Below, in pieces: positions 1 through 14,500 of a stretch of 64,000 nucleotides of DNA. The position numbers and the translations under genes were made by a program. This stretch comes from Erythrocercus mccallii. Taxonomy: Eukaryota; Chordata; Aves; Passeriformes; Dicruridae. Location: contig VZRG01000031.1 in NCBI GenBank assembly GCA_013397435.1, positions 62,001 through 126,000 on the forward strand, given 5' to 3'. The notes below the pieces were generated by a model. The model searched no databases and was not told the origin of the DNA. It was given only the letters and a program-made list of their open reading frames with translations. How positions within the stretch are numbered: the stretch's first letter is position 1; every line of letters starts with the position of its first letter.

Positions 1-3000
1 AATCAAAATTAGCATTTACAAGAAATCAGGAATGAGAAAACAGAAGGAAGGCAGCAGAGATTTGTGCTAACAGAGGGATTATGGCTTTCAAGGAAGAGCA
101 ATGTGCCATCTATAAAGCACAGTCATTTTTGCAAATCCCTGTTTTCCTGCTTGGCAATTACCACCTGGCAACAGTGAGGAAGCCCTTACACTGTTTTGAC
201 AAGATGGCAATCATGTCCTTTAATAAAATGTTTAGTAGCTATGCACAGCATTGTCCCAGCAGCATATGACTGGGGAGAGAGTGTTAATATGAAGGGAAGA
301 CAAAGACACAGTTTCTCAGAGCCAGAATTGTTCATGCTGCCCAACTTCCCAACAGTGAAGGTTGTCCCTGTGTTCATGAAGGTGCCCTTAGGACCCCAGA
401 GGCCCTGACTCCTCAGTCCCCACCCGGTGCTCTGGCCACACACACATCCTTCTTCTGATAGGCAACGGCATCCATCAAAACTTTAATTGCAAGTACAAGT
501 TTGTTCTTAACTGGTTGTGCAGTACACAGAAGGTGGCACGTGTCGGTTAAGCATGGTGTACATGCAGGTACCTATGAGAAAGCTATTCTGTTCTTAAATA
601 TTTGCAAATATCTGCGTGTGCTGAAGTGCTGTGGATTTGTAAGTCATGCACATTTTCTCCTCAGTGATGTTTACTTTAGCCCCAGGGACAATGCATAGTG
701 TAGCTGTGACCAGGATGGATGACTTCATAAGAGGAGGGAACTTACCCAGCTTCAGTGACAGATTTTTATGAAGGGTTTCCCAAAGCCAGCCTGCAGCAGT
801 GCATCACTACAGATACGATTCTGACATTTGTAGTTCAAGAAGCAATGGTTCTAAAAGTAAAACACTGCCAGTGGGTTTCCATAAAAAGCCTGATTCTTGG
901 ATTATTTCTGGGGGTTTCAGTGTAGCTGTGAGCCGTATGACCCTAAGCTTCCTCTTGGAAGGACTCAACCAGCCTGCATCTGTCTTCCTTTCCACTCCTG
1001 CCAAACAGTGAGCTGCAGCAATTCTGCAGGGTCCAGGGAAGCAAGGACTGGAGAAAGGAACCTGAATTTGGGAGCAACTGGAAGAAAGAGACACATGAAC
1101 TCAAGAAAAAAGACTCAGGAGTCCTTTGAATGTTTACTTTCAGAAATAAGCCAAAAAATTCTTCTGACAAAATCTTAGCTTCCTAAAAAATTGACAAAGT
1201 TAATTTATTATCCATAAAATAGATTATCCTTTTAGAAAAATACCTGGAGTCTTTCTTATCCATGCAGAATAGATTGCCCAATATTCCCATGGCTTTTGCC
1301 ATAGGTCCTAGTCTAACTACAGGCATTATATGTAGGTAAGTGTAATTATGATACAGGCAGAATTATGTGTCCCCGGGCAGGTTTTAAAATAACAAGAAGG
1401 GTATAAATATTGGATCTATGGAATGAAAATGTCCGTTTTTAAAATCAGTCCACAAGCTAGTACTGTGAAAAGCTTTCTTCTTCAGTACAGCTGTCAGCCC
1501 CGCTGAGATTTTAAATTGAAGTTTGTCTAGTGTAACTCTCACTTTCTATTTAAAAGAAAAGCCAGAAACATTAAACTTTTGTCTCGGGTTTTTAGAGTAC
1601 AGGAAAGCTAATATAATTACTGCACTAATGTAGAGTTATGACTTTTAGGCTCCCCAGTTTTTGGCAAAGAAGGGATGCGTCTCTTGATTCATGGAGTAAG
1701 ATATTTCCCAGTATAAATTTGCCATACTCCTCTTCATAAAAAAAATCTGCATCCCTTCCTCTCCTCTGGACCATTTGGCATGGCTCTCTGGTTTGTAACT
1801 GCCTGTGCTTCACTCCAGAGCTGGCTGTACTTCAGTCACCAGTCACTGCGCTGAGTTTCTGTGTGAATTATTGGAGTGTGCTTGACATCTGGAGTTCTAA
1901 GGAAATTGGAATTATGGTCCAAATCTCCGGGAGATGCAGAGCCAGGTCTGTGGTCCAGCTGAGGCAATGCCCATGCCAAACTCAACAGAAAAAGTCACTG
2001 GGTGACAAAAGCTGTCTCCCTTGGACCAGTGGCATGCACAACATGGCTTTTGGTATCAGCTTAAAAAAGAATGATTTAGAGGGTGACACAAAATCCCTAC
2101 GAAGAGCACAAGGGTCGGATATGCCACCTATGTCAGTGAAGTTTGGGCAACGCTAAGGACTGATAGGACAAGCAAAGTAGGATTTAGCTTGAGTTCTTAA
2201 GCCAGACAGGCTTATGTGAAAGCAATTAACTGGCTGGGAATTCTTTGGAGAAAAATTACTTAAAACAAAGAGAAATCTTTGGAAGGTTGTTTTTGTATCA
2301 GGACAAAATAGAGAGGAATTTTGTTTAGGGATATTTTTATGAGTTGTGTTATTTTCATCCATCATTGGCATTGATTAACACTGGATTGACAGGACATAGT
2401 CACTATTAAGACTTTATTAATCATTTCTAGCAAAGTAGTTGTATAATGACAGAAAGAAACCTGCACTTTTTATCTGGTGTTTTGTTTGTGCCCCTCCTTG
2501 GAGTCTCTAGAACAACAGATCGATTGCAAGAGTGTAGGGCCTGTGGGTGGGTCTTCTTCAATGGCTGGCACTAGCACAATGCATAATCTAAGATGACACT
2601 GACCCTTTCAGCCTTGTAGGAATCATATTCTCAGCACAATGAATTGTTCTTGAATGTTTTCTCCAGCGTACTCTTACATGCCCAAACATTTTTTTTCATC
2701 TTAAGCATATGTCCAACATTTCCTCTCTGCTCTCTTTGTTGCATGGGTTTGATCGTAGCCAACAGCAAAGGTCAAAAGACATTTTACTTTCTTCTCTAAA
2801 GCTGAATTAAATTGTTGGTACTGCAAAGTGACTTCTTAAAAAGCTTATTCTGCAACTCTTCATCCAGTATAAACTGAAGATGAGTTACATCAGTTTAAAC
2901 CAGAGGGTGCAAAGACAAAATGTGGTCCAAAGAACAGGGTGCTGATCTGGAAACCAAGAAAAAGAGTTTGGTTCTCTGGAGCAGTGGGCAGCTTCATGAA

Positions 3001-4721
3001 TTTAAATGAAATTTTTCATCTTCCTCTGCCTCAGGTTTTCTGAATGGGTGGTAGAGTGACACTTTATTTTTAAAGCACTTTGCACATTCCATTTTTCAGT
3101 CATGTAATCTTTTTCCTTTCACATTTAATCTTTATTAGTATGACTGCTTAATCTACATTACAGATAGGTTTTAAAATCATAATATCTGGAAATGCTATGG
3201 TATCTTGGAATAGGTTAATTTTGTTTACCAGTGTCTATGAGCATTCACTAGAAGGTGCCATTTCTCAGTCCAGATTTGGAGCAGCACTGACTTCTGTCCG
3301 TCAAGCAGCCTTCCATTTCTTTCCTACATAGTGAAGAAAATCCAAACATTCTCTCAGAATATGAATTATTCTGATCAGCATTTTCAGGTTAACCTGAAAT
3401 GATATTTAGTTCAGCCTTCAAATAGCCTTTGGAGAAGTTTGGCCTAAGTGGTTAGGGTTTTTTTTTTTTTTGTCTTAGGTTTTTTTTAGTTTGTTAGAAA
3501 TTCTCCAAATGTCATGAACTGAAAACACCTGAATATCTCTGCTATGATTAGCATTCACTTCCCAGCTTTCTTTCCTGAGGAAAGTCCTTTTTCTCATCAG
3601 AGCCTAAAGAACAGGGCTACTGTTTTCCATGGGTTTTAGATGATCCATGACCATAAGGTTTTTTTTCCACTTGTATGGTCAGTTCACCAAATCAGCTCAT
3701 CCCAGCACTCCTTGATGCTGCTTTAGAGCACGAAAGGGAAAGAAATTGATTAAAATCTCCCTAGAGGATCACCTGGCTTTAAAAGTACAGGTAAAGCCAA
3801 ATGGATACTTTACAAATGTGAGCAAAGTATCTTAATGGAGAAAGCATCAATTCTATAGGCATGGTATGACAGCATCTAGAATAAAACCCAGGTCTGTGTG
3901 AACATGCAGAACATCTTGGGCAACAATTCATAACACATAAGGCTTTGTTTTGAAAACAAACTTTAAAGAAACATTATCCAATCTACTGTTTCCAGGCAAG
4001 TTGCTATTTATTTACTTATCACACTGGTTCAGTGGGACTTTGTGCTTTCCCTATGTATTATAAGGATTCTGGAATTTAAACATAATCATTTCCAATGACC
4101 AGTTTTGCATAATTCAGATACTATGAATATTTTCTTTATTGCAAGCAATATTTTTAATGAATCCATTGTATGTTAAAAAAAAATCAGCATTAAACTTGGC
4201 TTTCTGTTCTGGGGTCATAAATCCAGATTACCTTTCTTTTTAGCAGTAATTTTACTCAAGGTTTTGTGAATGGAATTTGACTTGGTGTCCATTGAAGAAA
4301 AATGTGGCAAAATATACATTCTTTTTTTGAAATTTGTGGCTATGCTCTTGGTCTTATTCACATTTTATATGGTCACTGTTTTAAATTATTAGCACTACAT
4401 TAGAGTATGTCAAGATGCATCATAAAAACAGATACAATTTACCATGACCTTGAGGCAACATGATGTGTACGTTGCATTACATTAGCTATCAAAGTATGTT
4501 CCTTCTACAGTACCCACTGCAGACAGAGATTTGGGTTGTTAGGCATACAGAGTTGGGAGACATATGCAAATAATCTCTCTAGATCTGTGGCCACATAAGT
4601 TGTATCTTTTTAAAAAGAATATTAAGAAGCAGTAAGAAAAAAGAACTGAACTCAAGTGGCTTTGCTCATAGGCAAGGTGAAATCTTTTGCTAAACTGTGG
4701 AAACCTCTGCACCTCAGGAAG
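1..4721. other. non-coding stretch, no gene seen
   Basis: No reading frame here resembles a known protein, and all open frames are short (under about 100 codons) and overlap in several frames, as expected by chance. The sequence is AT-rich with scattered homopolymer runs, for example 14 Ts at 3458-3471. It lies upstream of the TUNAR terminal exon, so it could be intron or 5' flank. I could not identify an upstream TUNAR exon or a CpG-rich promoter. Confidence 0.6.
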
Positions 4722-4918
4722 CACATGACTGTGACGGTGAGCAAGCAGGAGAACAGATTGCAGAGAGAGGTTGTGGAGTCTCCATCTCTGAAATACTGAA
4801 AAATTACCTGGACATGTTCCTGGGCAAATGGCTGCAGGTGATCCTGTCTGACCAGGGGGTTGGACCAAGTGACCTGAAGAGGCCCCTTCCAACCTCAGCC
4901 ATTCTGTGACCCTGTGAC
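4722..4918 (+). repeat. CR1 LINE 3' end fragment
   Basis: The segment carries the CR1 3'-terminal pattern: a 'gagaggttgtggagtctcc' block at about 4767, then a 'ttggaccaagtgacctgaag' block at about 4859, then 'ccttccaacctcagccattc' and the short terminal repeat 'tgtgaccctgtgac'. In CR1 elements this is the tail of ORF2 and the 3' UTR. CR1 insertions are usually 5'-truncated, as here. The left edge is estimated because similarity fades gradually. Confidence 0.85.
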
Positions 4919-7900
4919 ACCCACAACTCCCAACAGCAAACACTTGCTATAGCAATGCACCAGTGCACAGGGGTTAGGAAAACCAGCTCTTCCTGTGCTA
5001 TTTTCTTCACTGCCTGTCCCAATGGCCTTGCCAGAGCATTTTGTGAGTTAACTGTGACCTTTTCCCTCCCAAATCCCAGTTCTCTGCTCTGCTGCAGAGC
5101 TCTACCCCAAGACCTGAATGTGTCACCTTGCGCTTGTGTTTTCCCAAATGTCTTACTCCTGGCACAACCAGCTTCTTTCCCCAGGAGCAGGGGGCCTGCA
5201 CAAGTCAAGCTACCATCTCTTTTCCATGCCATGCTCACTCAGAGCATGAGCCAGAGGGGCAGCTGCTCCCACGGATCGAGGCCCTGACTCTCCTGGCTGT
5301 GCCACATTTGTGCAAATCGACCTTCAGCAAACTACTTCAACCTTCTGTTCTTCCTCCCTCCCTTTCTTATATTTAATACTGTTGTAATTTTGCAAGCTGC
5401 TTGGGCTAGGTATCATTCTCACTATCTGTGTCTGGTTTCTAGCCCAGATGTCAGCAGGGGTTGCTGCATGCTGCTGCAATATAAATGACTAATGGTGATG
5501 ATAAAAGGTGTGGGAGTTAGTTGCCTGGAGTGTTACCCTACTTTGACAACTTTGTTTTAGAAACTAGCTTTTTCCTCAAATTATCTGCTATTTTATCTTA
5601 TTACATCTAATATTTTACAAGTGGCAAGGGATTTTCGGCTGCCTCCATTTTGGAGTGCTTATCCCAGGGCTTTGAAATGTTCAGAGTTTGGACGGTGTTG
5701 CTGTGACAATGCCAATAGCCTTCAGCGTCAGTTGCAGGGTATTGGAACCTTTAAAAGTCAGCTGCAACTGCGTCCTAAAAGAGGCCTTCAATAGTGAAGT
5801 GCTCTATTTTTAAATTTGGGCTGATACAGGTAATAATTACACACAAAACAGTATGAGAAAAGAACATTATCAAGGTTGCACAGCTCAGCACTTGAAGCTA
5901 AGAAATGCTGTAAGCAAAATTGTCTCTACTCCATTAATTTGCCACCTTGCACAGGTGCATCAGTCATAGACTATTTTTGCTCAGGATCTGAGTCTCACTT
6001 GGTGTGCATAATAAATGACTCAGTTTGTGAGTTCAATACTCGATTTGCTTTTCAAGGCACTGTTCAGACTCTGCTATGAAAGCAAAATTATTTCCCGCTG
6101 GGGCATTCCAGGGTGTTCCACCATGCAGGTCCTTGCCACGTGCAAACACTGACTAATTTCCATTTATAGCATCTTAATAGCAACCCTGAGTATTATTGCT
6201 CCCTAATACAGCTGATAACCTAAGGCAAAAAAAAAGAGCAAGATTACAAGTATCCATAATTGTGGGTATCTAATGTAAATTTTTCAGAGGATTACCTTCC
6301 CCTACACTACTGGCCAGCAGTTGCCACTTTCAGATATTCCAGATCCCCAGGCCCAAGGCAGACTCCCAGAAACACAGACCAGGGGAACAGGTTTGAAAAG
6401 CACTGTGTGAGCAACTTGTCCTGTTCCTCAGAGCAGCGTCTCAGACTTGCAGACAAAAGACTGCTCCTCCTCTTCTCAGATTCTCCTGACACCTTTAAAT
6501 TCTGACAAAAAAAAAAAAAAATTGAAACATTCTACAAGAAAAAGCTTTCTTTTTCTCCTCTTCTATGGCAAATACGTGGTGCTTTGACTGAAGTTGGCAT
6601 TTAGTTCTTTCTAAAGCCTACCTGATAATGCATGAACAGATGGAGGCTGAATTCTTTCTGGATCACCTTTAATTGTGGCATTTTTTGGTGGTCTTTGTAA
6701 ATTAGTGACAAAAAACCCCAAAGAATGTATTTTTAAAAGCAAAATGAAAACCTTCTGCTGTTCAAATTTTCTTACTGAAAACTATCAATGTCATTTCAAC
6801 CCACTGGAGTGCTGAAAGGATTCACTGAGCTAGGAGAGTAATTAAACAGGAAAATAAATTACAAGAGAAGCAACTTCTTTTATAAAACCTATAACTTAAA
6901 AATAAACTAGTTTTCAGACACACAAAACCTTCTTCAGGACCCATATCAAACCATCTCAGCCACAGTAAAACTGAAAATACAGTCCTTGCTTCAAAATGAA
7001 GATATTTGAGTATTTAACAGAAACAGTTGTTACGGTTTTATATGGATAAAAAAAAATTGTTCACAAGTATTATTCCTATAAACAGCAAAACTAGATTATT
7101 TTTCTCTCAAAAAAATGTTTTTCCTGAGACAAATGGTTGGTAAGTATAATTTCAAACCAAACAGTTATAATTTTAAAATTATTTTTAAAACCCCCGAACA
7201 CAACTCTCCTAAATCAGAAAGTGCCTGTTGGTTAGATTTATTTGCAGTGTCCCTTGATGTAGCCATAATTAATAATTAATTTTGGAATAAAGATACAGAT
7301 GAAAATAAAAGTCGAGATTTTAAGCTTTGTAGATTGTTGTTTTTTTCTATGCACTAAAAGACCTTTCCTAGAGAAACTCTACTTCTATATCCCTCAGGCT
7401 TCTGAATACTCTTTTGGTACTCATTTGTTTTCTAAGGAGAGGTCACATCTGAGATAAAGGTAGTTTGATCTGTTACAGGCCAAATTATCTTCTGGCCTTG
7501 GCTGAACTTGGAGATATTATATAGCAACAAATTAATATAAATTTATGTCACTTTCCCTTTTCTTAATATTTCTTAAATGCGTTTGAAGCAGCTCAGTTTC
7601 CATTCCAACATGCAGGGGTGAGGGCAGATCTTCAAATTGCTTATGACAGAGGTTATGTGCCTTCTGGCAGATAATGGAGACCTGTCTTTTTCTGAGACTT
7701 GGATATTGCATTTTTTCCTCGTACAGGGTTTCAGTGTATTTTTGCTTCTAAAAGAAAAGCCTGGAGATGCCCTTGCAATAGAAAAATAGGTCTGAAATTA
7801 TATAAATACTTTAGCATCTCATTCTTTCACAAAGCTTTTTCAGCTAATACTACTTTTGTCTGGAAAAAAGTTGCAAATTTGAGGACTTCCTCAATCCTTC

Positions 7901-8104
7901 CTTGAGGATTTTGTTTGTTGGTTTATTTATTTATTTATTTCTATCTGAATTTTCTAGATGTGCTCATGATAGATTTTTATCATTCTGCTTTGCTAACCTC
8001 AGGAAAGATGGGCAGAAGACTGAAAGAGAGAGCTCTGGCTTCCAACTTCAAATCTTTGTCATAATTTCTTGTGTGTGGTAGGGAGAAGTGTTAGTTTCTT
8101 TTCT
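4919..8104. other. non-coding stretch, no gene seen
   Basis: No gene is recognisable. It is AT-rich unique-looking DNA with short A or T runs (6508-6522) and a small (TTTA)n tract at about 7920-7940. It ends at an assembly gap. Confidence 0.6.
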
Positions 8105-8499
8105 NNNNNNNNNNNNNNNNNNNNNNNNNNNNNNNNNNNNNNNNNNNNNNNNNNNNNNNNNNNNNNNNNNNNNNNNNNNNNNNNNNNNNNNNNNNNNNNN
8201 NNNNNNNNNNNNNNNNNNNNNNNNNNNNNNNNNNNNNNNNNNNNNNNNNNNNNNNNNNNNNNNNNNNNNNNNNNNNNNNNNNNNNNNNNNNNNNNNNNNN
8301 NNNNNNNNNNNNNNNNNNNNNNNNNNNNNNNNNNNNNNNNNNNNNNNNNNNNNNNNNNNNNNNNNNNNNNNNNNNNNNNNNNNNNNNNNNNNNNNNNNNN
8401 NNNNNNNNNNNNNNNNNNNNNNNNNNNNNNNNNNNNNNNNNNNNNNNNNNNNNNNNNNNNNNNNNNNNNNNNNNNNNNNNNNNNNNNNNNNNNNNNNNN
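8105..8499. other. assembly gap (395 N)
   Basis: This is a run of 395 N. The right flank is a pyrimidine (CTCCT)n repeat and the left flank ends in 'ttcttttct', so the unresolved bases are probably an extended CTCCT-type simple repeat. The open frames that span it are artefacts of translating N. Confidence 0.99.
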
Positions 8500-8522
8500 C
8501 TCCTCTCCTCTCCTCTCCTCTC
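8500..8522. repeat. (CTCCT)n simple repeat at gap edge
   Basis: About four to five copies of CTCCT follow the gap directly. The same strand bias appears on the left side of the gap. It is likely the visible end of a longer purine/pyrimidine microsatellite that stopped the assembly. Confidence 0.85.
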
Positions 8523-11500
8523 TTCTTTTCACTAAAACTGTCCTTTCTGCCAACCTCCATATGTGTAAATGACAAAATCTTTGGAGTAAGGACAGTACGT
8601 CTTCAGCTTACAGGCTGGACATTAATACCTGAAGCACAGAAAGGTTTTGCCATCTGCTTCTTAAAACTCCCTCATATTAATAGAGAAGCCAGAGAGAAAG
8701 GCAAGAAAAATAACCAAAAACATGGAATAGCCTCTGTACCAGGATATCACTAGACAGCCTGGGATTTGTCAGTGTTGAAAAAAGATGACTACAGGATATG
8801 ATAAGAGACTTACAGCATTCTAGGTGGCCTGAAGAATAAAAGCCAATTACTCATTTTATTCCAAATTGCCTAATGAGGAGTGAAAAATAACAATAGATAC
8901 TTTTTCAGAAGTCTCTTAATTTTCTTTTGACCTCATTGCTAGAGGATGCTATAGTGACAGGTTCACTGAAGAGCCTGGACTGCAAAATACCAAAACAGAA
9001 AGAAAACAATATTGGGTACCAAAGTCAAAGAATAAGATGCTACTAAAAATAGCTGCATTCATGCACTAATTAAACTACTGACTACTCCTGGGATCAAGTT
9101 GTTCCTTGCTTCTCATTTATTCAATCAATTTTTGTATTTATTCATCTTAAAGACTTTCTTGTTGCCTGCTAAAGTGAAAGGCAGCCCATGAATTCTGATT
9201 TCAGTGAATGCGAGAGAATATTGTCACTAACTTCCAACAAGCCAGGATTTGATTTTCCTCTATGCGAGCAACAAATAGAAGCAGAAGTTGGACCATCTGA
9301 TTTTTTCTAATAAAACTGAGCAATACTTGCACAAGTATTTTCTATAGAAATCTAAAGGTCTGAAAAGAAATAATGAGTATTTAAAAGGAGGAAAATGGCA
9401 AGTGTGTGCCACAGTACCACTGAGAGTCAAACACTTCTGCTTCTGAGCATTAGCACTGAGCAACCAAGCAAAGTGCTGTGTATCAGGAAAATGGGTTGTG
9501 AACACAAAATAGGCCAGTCTAAACCAAACAGAAGCATACTGAATTTTCACCATTCTTTAGGTAGAACCAGAAAATTAGTAACCTCTGTACTTGTTAAATT
9601 TGGACTTTTAGTCATAAATGCTTCCTCCAGTTGTGTTTTATATGACTGTTAATTTTGATCTGTAACAATTCATTCTTCATAGTGCATCTCATACTGAAAG
9701 GGAAAGGACGGTGTGTTAAAGGGTAATTTTCTCTCCCTTTGGTCAGTTTTTTTCCTTCCAAAATCTAGGAAACTAGGACTTGTGAAGGCTGATGAATCCT
9801 GACGTGGGAAGCCTTCCGTAGGTGGAGGAACCAAAGGCTGTCAGTGAGTCTGGCGATGGCACTGCCTGCACAGTAGTGACAGCCTGGTGCTTGAGGATCA
9901 TTATTCTGCTATGGATTATAGCTTTGTTTCTAAGATAAGGATATTTGTAAGGAAAATATTTGATTTCTTTACAATAGAGCTTAGGTATCCTGAGCATATC
10001 ACAGCTGTGAGTAGACATAAACAAGGAGAAGGAAGAACTGTAAAACTGGCCTCAAGTCCTTTTCCTCCCCTGCGTTCTAAGCTGCCTGGGGGATAAAAAC
10101 TGCTGCCAGAACAAACTGGATCAGACCCAAGGTGGAGAGCAGGATGAGCCCTGTAATACATTACTTATTTAAGTTCTGCCCTCTCAGAGTAACCTCTTTG
10201 CTGCTGAATGCTTCCCTTTATTCTAGAGGGGGTCTCACATTGCTGAGACCTTTGGAAATATCCTGACAGTAGTGCTATAAATAGCAAGTATTTCCCACTG
10301 ACTAAAACCTGCAGCATAGCAGCAGTCTGATGTGGGTTTATTTTTCTGCTTGAGGACTATATACGTGCTTGTGTCCTCTCTCCGCTGAGACATCTCTTCG
10401 CTTTAGGCGCTGGTCTCTCTGCTCACTGCTGGGGAGTGTTATTGAACCTGGCTCACATTCGTGTTCCTACTGGTCTTTTGTTTCTCTAATGAAAGACGTC
10501 CCCATAAGCACCTTTCCTAGTTTCCCCTCTCCCTTCTCTTATGGTAGGTCTTTGCTTCTCTTGGGTATACTGATTTCTGCTGTTTATTATTTTCTGCTCA
10601 TTCCATTTTGATTCCTCTGCTATTCATACATACTGTGCACTGCCTGTGCACACTGCTATGTCTGAATGAGCTTTTTCTTATAACCCCAGAGTTTCTCTTA
10701 GCCTTGTCTTGCATTTTCATGGTGCCTTTCAGTTCCCTGAAATCCAACTCTAAGGATAAATGCAAATGTGGTTCCCTGCACCTACCAGTGCTTCTCTGAG
10801 CAGGATCTTGACTCATAGCTGACAGCACTCTGTGTTACTGGCATTTAGGAGAGGACTGTCCAGTAAAAACAGCACAAGGATCAAGAGCAAATACAAAGTC
10901 GTTACAGAAGTGAGAATGTGACAATGTAATCCCTAGAAAAAGAACAGCAAACAAGCACAAACGTGTATGCCAAGCGTGCCTTCCTCCCACACATCATAAG
11001 CAGCAGCACTTAGTGCCCTGCTCAGCATCTTGCCTGGGGACTGGCCAGGATTTAAGCCAAGCACCCACCTTCCCGAGTTTGCCCTTGGAGGAAAAAGAGG
11101 TTAGAAGTACTTCTTAGGAGGAAAGGAACAAAACTGCATTTGGCTGTAATGTTCAAGTGAAGTTAAATCCTCGAGGAGCCTCTTCTTCCTGTTTGGTGAT
11201 TCGAGCACTTGTTTGTGAGATAGGGGAAGGTGTCAGCTCCAGCAGCATCTGAACTCACACTCCACTTTGTATGATTGCTGTGCCCTCTTCAGTTTGCTAA
11301 TCAAAACAAGTTTACGCTGGTTTTCTTATCCCCAGAGGGTGGAACTATCCTCAGAAAATTAAAGCTCTCTTATCTCTTAATGTGTCATCACAACTAATAG
11401 CCTGGGGACTGTAAACAAGTTTAAATATCAAAACAATTTGGCTGGTGATTGTCTGTGATTATGGATTAAGAATACAAAATTTGTGCTTGCTGCTATGCAA

Positions 11501-14500
11501 GGTAGATTGGAAACAAGGAGTCCTGTCCCCAATTGATGTAAATGGAGATGGCTGAGCTGAACTGGGGGAGGAAGACTGCTTTGTACCAGCTGAGCATCTG
11601 ATCCTGGGAGGTTTTTAGAAGTTTCCATTCTTGTTTTTTAAGGTGCCAGATAATACATGACAGCATGGTGCTGATCAGGAGGAGCACTGAGGGCCCCTGG
11701 GAGAGCCTGGGTGATCCTCCCCTTCTCTGAGTTCCCAGGAGCTCAGATTCTGCTGGCTGAGCCCTCCACTCACAGCCTCTTTGGGGAGCTCATAAATAAC
11801 GACTTAGAGGAGAAGTGATTTAATATTACAAAACTTTTTCAAGATCAAGTCAAGGTGCCAGCATATCCAAAAACTGTCAGATATGTCAGGGCAGGTGCTC
11901 TGTGAGGAATGTGCTTTGTATCTTTGATGTAACAAACACACTGCAGTAAATTCTCAAACGTTCACTTGCTACTGCCTTTTCCACAGCCCTGCCATCAAAC
12001 CATCACCCTTAGATCAGTGACGCTGAGTGGAAAGATGCAGAAAGGTCTTTTGCTAGAAATGCTTTCCCTGGTTCACTGGACTGTTTGCAATGGCAATGAT
12101 ATGCAGCATGTTCCCCGGATCTGGGGAGATGGTAGTGGGTGTATTTCATGGCACAGCTGGATTTAAAACTTTTCATGTTAGTGTGTTCCTCTTTTGGAAA
12201 GATTTGTGATGCCTCACTTTTGTTATGGACCATTCTCTGCTGTAGGCTGAATATTCTTCAAAGAATCCCACAGGTGAAAAACTGAGGCAGAGAGAGAATA
12301 AGTGGGTTTTGTGTAGATATATATGAAGTCAGCAGTAGTGCAAAGAGATGAATAGTGCAAGGAGTGTCCTAACCACTGAACTGTCCTTGTCTCCCATGTG
12401 CAGTGCAGAATATGCGGAATATTTATCTTTTAATGGATGGCTTTTTGGAATACATATCTTTTCAAAGACTGATGTTAGGTTAATGATGAATCTTACAAAA
12501 TGAAGTAGGAAAGACATTAATTTTGATGTGGCAGGAAAGTGCTTTCCTAATGAGGCAGTAATTAAATAAGGATAGTTATTTAAAAAAATGAAAAATTTAG
12601 TGTTCTCTAGCCCTCCTATCTCAGCAGTTCTAGCAGTGGTTGTGGGTAAGGAAAAGGAATGTTTCTGTCAAGCATGAAGTGCCACCAGAAAAATAAAAAA
12701 GGAAAAATGTGTCATAGGAATTAAAAAAATATTAAATAATGTCAAATAAATGTAATCAGTTTCTAGAAGAGAATAATAAAGACTGAGAAAAGGTACCCAG
12801 AAAGCCAGATGACTTTTCTATTTTCTTAATTGGAGTAATTATACTAAAGCTGACAGCAAGTATTTCCCCAGTAGCAAAAAACACCCACAAACCTCAGCCA
12901 GCAAAAATACTGCTCACCTCTGAGCATGAGATCTGTGAAGGTTAAAGGCTTGAGTCTGCCATTAGGAGAGTGCTACTCTTCTCCCAAGGTCAGTCCTCAC
13001 ATATGGAGAAGTAATTTTGATTCTGGTCTCCTCACTTTACAAAGTCAACGCTTACCTTGATTTCAACAGTGCTATATTTGGCAAAGTACTAATATAATTG
13101 TATTTGGTCCCAGTCATGTCCTGTTTGAATGTTAAACTCTTCTTTAAACCAAGCCATTGTGTCCTCCCTCTTGTATCTTAGTCGATGTATAAAATAGAGA
13201 GCTGCCCAGACCGCTGGAGCAATCCCTCCAGGGAAACCTGTGCTGCCGGTGCCCACACTATCTGTGTTTTGGGGGCTTTAATTCACACCAGCTTTGGTCT
13301 GGATCCCTACTCCCATGGGCTGAAAACACTTTTTTGGGTGTATTTTCATCCAAAATGTGCAGTTTATGAGGTTCCAGGATGCACTGTAGTGTGAGCCAAA
13401 TGCAGCACATGGGCACATAGAGATGACCTCCAACAAATCACACTGTGCATCAGCCCATGTGTAAACTCTCAATTGCTGATGCCCTCTTGTTGTTCATCAT
13501 GTTCCAGCCATCAGCTTCTCTGTGCATATTTCATTGCATCACACTGAGGACCTCTCCCTCAGTTAAGGCCTCTTAGAGGGACAGAAATAACCTGGCAGTC
13601 TGATTCACATCACCTGAATTGAAACCACCCACTATCTCCTTGCTAATAAGTACAGCTTGCAAAGAGGAAAAATGTGATTGTACAACCTCAGATCAGAGAT
13701 TGTGCAGCCCAAGGACCTCTCCCTTTCTCATTAGCCAGTAATGGGTGCTTGGGAGAGGTTTAATAATAAGGCAAAGATGTGGTGGTACTTCCCCAGAATA
13801 ACTTCTTAGCTTACAGAAAATTCACACCTCAAGGATTTTCTAAGCCAGAGGCTTTGTCTCTATATCTAATAGCCTTTGATATTTCTCCTAGGTTTGTGAA
13901 TTATTTAGCTACTTTTTAGATTGATGTTAATTTTAGGATCTAGCGTTCTGCAGGAGAGAATTTGAAATTGACTTTGTGCTGCACAGTTTATTAACAAAAG
14001 AATGGGATGTTAATAACAGGAGATCAGATGCTGTCTGAGCCCCCATGCTGCCTCTGTTCACATTAATCCTGGAATCAGGATTTCCTAGTTCATGTGGTGC
14101 AGGGTCACTGTACCCAAGTGAAGAGTGCCAGTGGCTGCAGAGCAAAGCTCCCCAGCTGGGCCTGTGCACCAGTCTCTGTGGGCTTTTTGGTGTGAATGGG
14201 AAACTCGGCCCAAACCATGGGATACAGAGTCAAATTGTACCTTCTCTGGCTTTTTTCAAGCTGGAAAGGCTAGACCCACAAGGTAGATGCTTGGGCATGA
14301 TCATATTTCTGTGGGAACCAGAGTGATGAATCAAGAGTGTTCAGCTCTTGTGGGAACCAGCCAGAAAGAACTTCACTCTCCCCTCAAATCCTTGCATTAC
14401 AGGCCTGGAATTTTATCAGACTATATTTGTAATCCTACTTGATTTCTCAAATAAACAGTGAAATGCAAACAGTTGGCCAGAGGGAAAACTTCCCAGTTAC

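Noticed and set aside
8048..8753. Four long open frames (160-220 codons) across 8.05-8.75 kb on both strands
   Set aside because: They consist mainly of untranslated N from the assembly gap.
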